Positions 62,148 through 64,000 of a stretch of 64,000 nucleotides of DNA are shown here, one piece after another; positions within the stretch are counted from its first letter, which is position 1; every line of letters begins with the position of its first letter. Location of the stretch: contig LGRD01000024.1 of assembly GCA_001263235.1 (NCBI GenBank), positions 1 to 64,000 on the forward strand, read 5' to 3'. The notes under the pieces were generated by a model. That model was not told where the DNA came from and did no database searches. It saw only the letters and a program-made list of their open reading frames with translations. Source of the DNA: Methylibium sp. NZG. Lineage in GTDB: Bacteria > Pseudomonadota > Gammaproteobacteria > Burkholderiales > Burkholderiaceae_C. A program made the translations under genes and the position numbers.

Positions 62148-63350
62148 TCAATCCGGCGTTGCCTTGAACGGCATTCGATCGTTCAGCTCGCTGATGTAGT
62201 TCTCCACGCCCGCACCCTCGCGCGCCAAAAAGTCGGCCACGGCCTGCGCGAACTGCGTGTGCGCGAGCCAGTGGGCCGACCAGGTCTGCACCGGCAGCAG
62301 GCCGCGCGCCATCTTGTGCTCGCCTTGTGCGCCGCCCTCGAAGCGCTGGTAACCGTTCGCCATGCACCAGGCCAATGGCTGGTAGTAGCAGGCCTCGAAG
62401 TGCAGGCAATTCACGTGTTCGGTGGCGCCCCAGTAGCGGCCGAACGCGGTGCGGCGCGCCGGGTCGATGGCAATCAGCGACACGGCGATGCGCTGGCCGC
62501 CGCGCCAGGCGACGAACATCAGCCAGTGCTCGGCCATCGTAGCGGCCATGCGTGCAAAGAAGTCGCGCGTGAGGTACGGCGTGGAGTGGTGGGCGCGGTA
62601 GGTGAGGGTGTGGCAGCGGTAGAAGAAGTCCCAGTCGGCAGCGCTGATCTGCGCGCCCTCGTGGCTGGTGAAGCTGACACCGGCCTCTTGCACGCGGCGG
62701 CGCTCTTGCTGGATCTTCTTGCGCTTGTCGCGCTGCAGGCAGCTCAGGAAGTCGCCAAAGTCGGCAAACGGTTCAGGCTCACGCTGCGTCCAGTGAAACT
62801 GCACCGTGCTGCGCATCATCCAGCCGGCGCCTTGCGTGGCTTCGCGGTCGGCATCGTCGATGAACAGCAGGTGGGCCGACGACAGCTTGGCCTCGCGCGC
62901 AAACTGCTGCATTGCTTGCAGCAGCACCGCACGCGAAGCAACGTCGCGCGCGAGCAGGCGCGGCCCGGGCACGGGTGTGAACGGCACGGCGTTCAGCAGC
63001 TTGGGGTAGTAGGCCAGGCCGTGGCGCTGGTAGGCGTCGGCCCAGGCCCAGTCGAACACGTACTCGCCGTACGAGTGGTCCTTCAGGTACAGCGGGCAGG
63101 CGGCGACCAGCGTGCCTTCTTCTTCGATGACGAGGAACTGTGGCGACCAGCCGGTGGCCGGCGTCGCGCTGCCGGAGTCGTGCAGCGCGCGCAGGTACTC
63201 CAGTCGCATGAACGGCGTCGCGGAAGGCTGGTCTGCGAGCAGCGCGTTCCATTGCGCGAGGTCGATCTGTGACGGGTCATCGACGACCCGAATGACATAA
63301 TCGTTTGCGCGTTTCGCCCCGATGTTCTTCCCTCGCTCCCGGTCCTGCAT
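62148..63350 (-). CDS. GNAT/FemAB-like acyltransferase (COG3146)
   Basis: A 400-residue soluble protein of the COG3146/DUF482 family, distant relatives of GNAT and FemAB transferases. Recognisable blocks are ATPFMRLEYLRALHDSGSA, the LYLKDHSYGEYVFDWAWADAY segment, FLSCLQRDKRKKIQQERRRV and FEGGAQGEHKMARGLLP near the end. The ATG at 63350 abuts the nadE ATG (CATATG), so no spacer separates the divergent starts. The acyl donor and acceptor are unknown. Confidence 0.85.
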   Translation of the reverse strand: MQDRERGKNIGAKRANDYVIRVVDDPSQIDLAQWNALLADQPSATPFMRLEYLRALHDSGSATPATGWSPQFLVIEEEGTLVAACPLYLKDHSYGEYVFDWAWADAYQRHGLAYYPKLLNAVPFTPVPGPRLLARDVASRAVLLQAMQQFAREAKLSSAHLLFIDDADREATQGAGWMMRSTVQFHWTQREPEPFADFGDFLSCLQRDKRKKIQQERRRVQEAGVSFTSHEGAQISAADWDFFYRCHTLTYRAHHSTPYLTRDFFARMAATMAEHWLMFVAWRGGQRIAVSLIAIDPARRTAFGRYWGATEHVNCLHFEACYYQPLAWCMANGYQRFEGGAQGEHKMARGLLPVQTWSAHWLAHTQFAQAVADFLAREGAGVENYISELNDRMPFKATPD

Positions 63351-64000
63351 ATGTCAGCTCAACCCTCTGTGAAAGTGGCCCTGGCGCAGATCAACGCGAC
63401 GGTGGGCGACCTGGCCGGCAACGCGCGCCGCATCATCGACAGCGCACGCCGCGCCTACGCGCAAGGCGCGCGACTGGTGCTGACGCCCGAGTTGAGCTTG
63501 TGCGGCTACCCGCCAGAAGACCTGCTGCTGCGCCCGGCGTTCATCCAGGCCTGCGCTCAAGCGTTGAAGGACTGCGCCGAGGCGCTGGCCGACCTGGACG
63601 GGCTGGTGGTGGTGGTGGGGCATCCGCATCAGTGGGGTGAGCGGGGCGATGTTAGGTCCAAGTCGCTGACAGTGCAGCGGCGCCACAACGCGGCCTCGGT
63701 GCTCGAAGGGGGGCGCGTGCAGGTCACCTACTGCAAGCGCGAGTTGCCCAACTACCAGGTGTTCGATGAGCGGCGCTACTTTGTGTCTGGCCGTGACGCT
63801 GGGTTGGGACCGGTGGTGTTCGAAGTGCAAGGTCTCAAGTTCGGCATCAACATCTGTGAAGACGCCTGGTTTGAGGAACCAGCCGCCGCCGCCAAGGCTG
63901 CCGGAGCGCAGGTGCTGTGCGTGTTGAATGCATCGCCATTCCACCTGGGCAAGGTGGCCGAGCGCGAAGAGCGCATGGCGCAGCGCGCGCGCGCTGTGGG
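63351..64000 (+). CDS. nadE: NAD+ synthase, glutamine-hydrolysing (5' part)
   Basis: Makes NAD+ from nicotinate adenine dinucleotide with ammonia from glutamine. Only the N-terminal 216 residues fit in the window; the gene runs off the right edge. This part is the nitrilase-type glutaminase domain with its catalytic triad Glu47 (LTPELSLCGYPPEDL), Lys129 (YCKRELPNY) and Cys169 (GINICEDAWF). A short insertion of about ten residues (GDVRSKSLTVQ, from residue 99) precedes the usual NAASVL block. The synthetase domain should follow outside. Confidence 0.92.
   Translation, partial: MSAQPSVKVALAQINATVGDLAGNARRIIDSARRAYAQGARLVLTPELSLCGYPPEDLLLRPAFIQACAQALKDCAEALADLDGLVVVVGHPHQWGERGDVRSKSLTVQRRHNAASVLEGGRVQVTYCKRELPNYQVFDERRYFVSGRDAGLGPVVFEVQGLKFGINICEDAWFEEPAAAAKAAGAQVLCVLNASPFHLGKVAEREERMAQRARAV

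Overview
The window is a continuous GC-rich chromosomal segment (roughly 68-70% G+C by eye) with dense, mostly vertical gene content. The gene set points to a beta-proteobacterium of the order Burkholderiales, most like the Rubrivivax/Leptothrix/Ideonella/Methylibium group: a fused indolepyruvate:ferredoxin oxidoreductase, creBC, a COG4389-type membrane recombinase next to apaG and mltA, a K+-independent H+-pyrophosphatase, PhoX, and many GTG/TTG starts. The assignment rests on gene content and style, not on a marker-gene tree. No rRNA, tRNA or CRISPR array was found.

Layout. 0-6.6 kb: a canonical histidine ammonia-lyase (hutH), a three-gene NMT1/SsuA-type ABC importer, a membrane Mrr-like protein and a second, divergent HutH-family lyase with four altered active-site positions. 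6.9-9.8 kb: two UPF0149/YecA-like paralogues around a metallophosphoesterase. 9.8-20.8 kb: housekeeping (priA, hemE, cysK), the creBC two-component pair, mmsA, a small secreted protein and a YbaL/Kef antiporter. 20.8-23.4 kb: an atypical islet with an AT-rich consensus promoter, an AAA ATPase, a frameshifted two-domain gene, and two inverted copies of a structured repeat. 23.4-33.8 kb: PhoX-like phosphatase, DUF2277, LysE exporter, a UvrD-family helicase, DUF72, DUF2784 and the 1189-residue indolepyruvate:ferredoxin oxidoreductase with a divergent Lrp-type regulator. 34.7-40.4 kb: a vapBC-like pair and a complete livGFHMK-type branched-chain amino acid/amide ABC importer, invaded by palindromic repeats. 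40.7-48.3 kb: a HipA-like kinase with its own HTH, msrA/msrB, a methyltransferase, mltA, a 40-residue membrane protein, a frameshifted recombinase gene carrying an 81-bp in-frame tandem duplication, and apaG. 48.6-53.0 kb: two lipoproteins with long Ala-Pro linkers (a haem-c/HzsA-like propeller protein and an HExxH metalloprotease). 53.0-64.0 kb: Uma2-type protein, mltB, a proton-pumping pyrophosphatase fused to an OmpA-like domain, divergent from a soluble pyrophosphatase, an M16 protease, a subfamily-I haloalkane dehalogenase, an acyltransferase and the start of nadE.

How the genes fit together. Amino-acid use is a theme (hutH, cysK, mmsA, indolepyruvate oxidoreductase with Lrp regulator, liv importer, LysE exporter). 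A second theme is the envelope: mltA, mltB, periplasmic msrAB, the Ala-Pro lipoproteins, and an H+-PPase that appears tethered to the cell wall. Pyrophosphate is handled by two unrelated enzymes encoded back to back. Several repeat families occur (a palindromic family near creB, livF and livM; twin hairpins after livK; an 11-bp array after ppa; the inverted pair in the islet), and two genes are broken by single frameshifts, which could be real decay or assembly error. The most unusual items are the altered HutH paralogue, the HppA-OmpA fusion, the repeat-flanked islet, the haem/protease lipoprotein pair, and an orphan minus-strand terminator at 8.7 kb that suggests an unannotated RNA.
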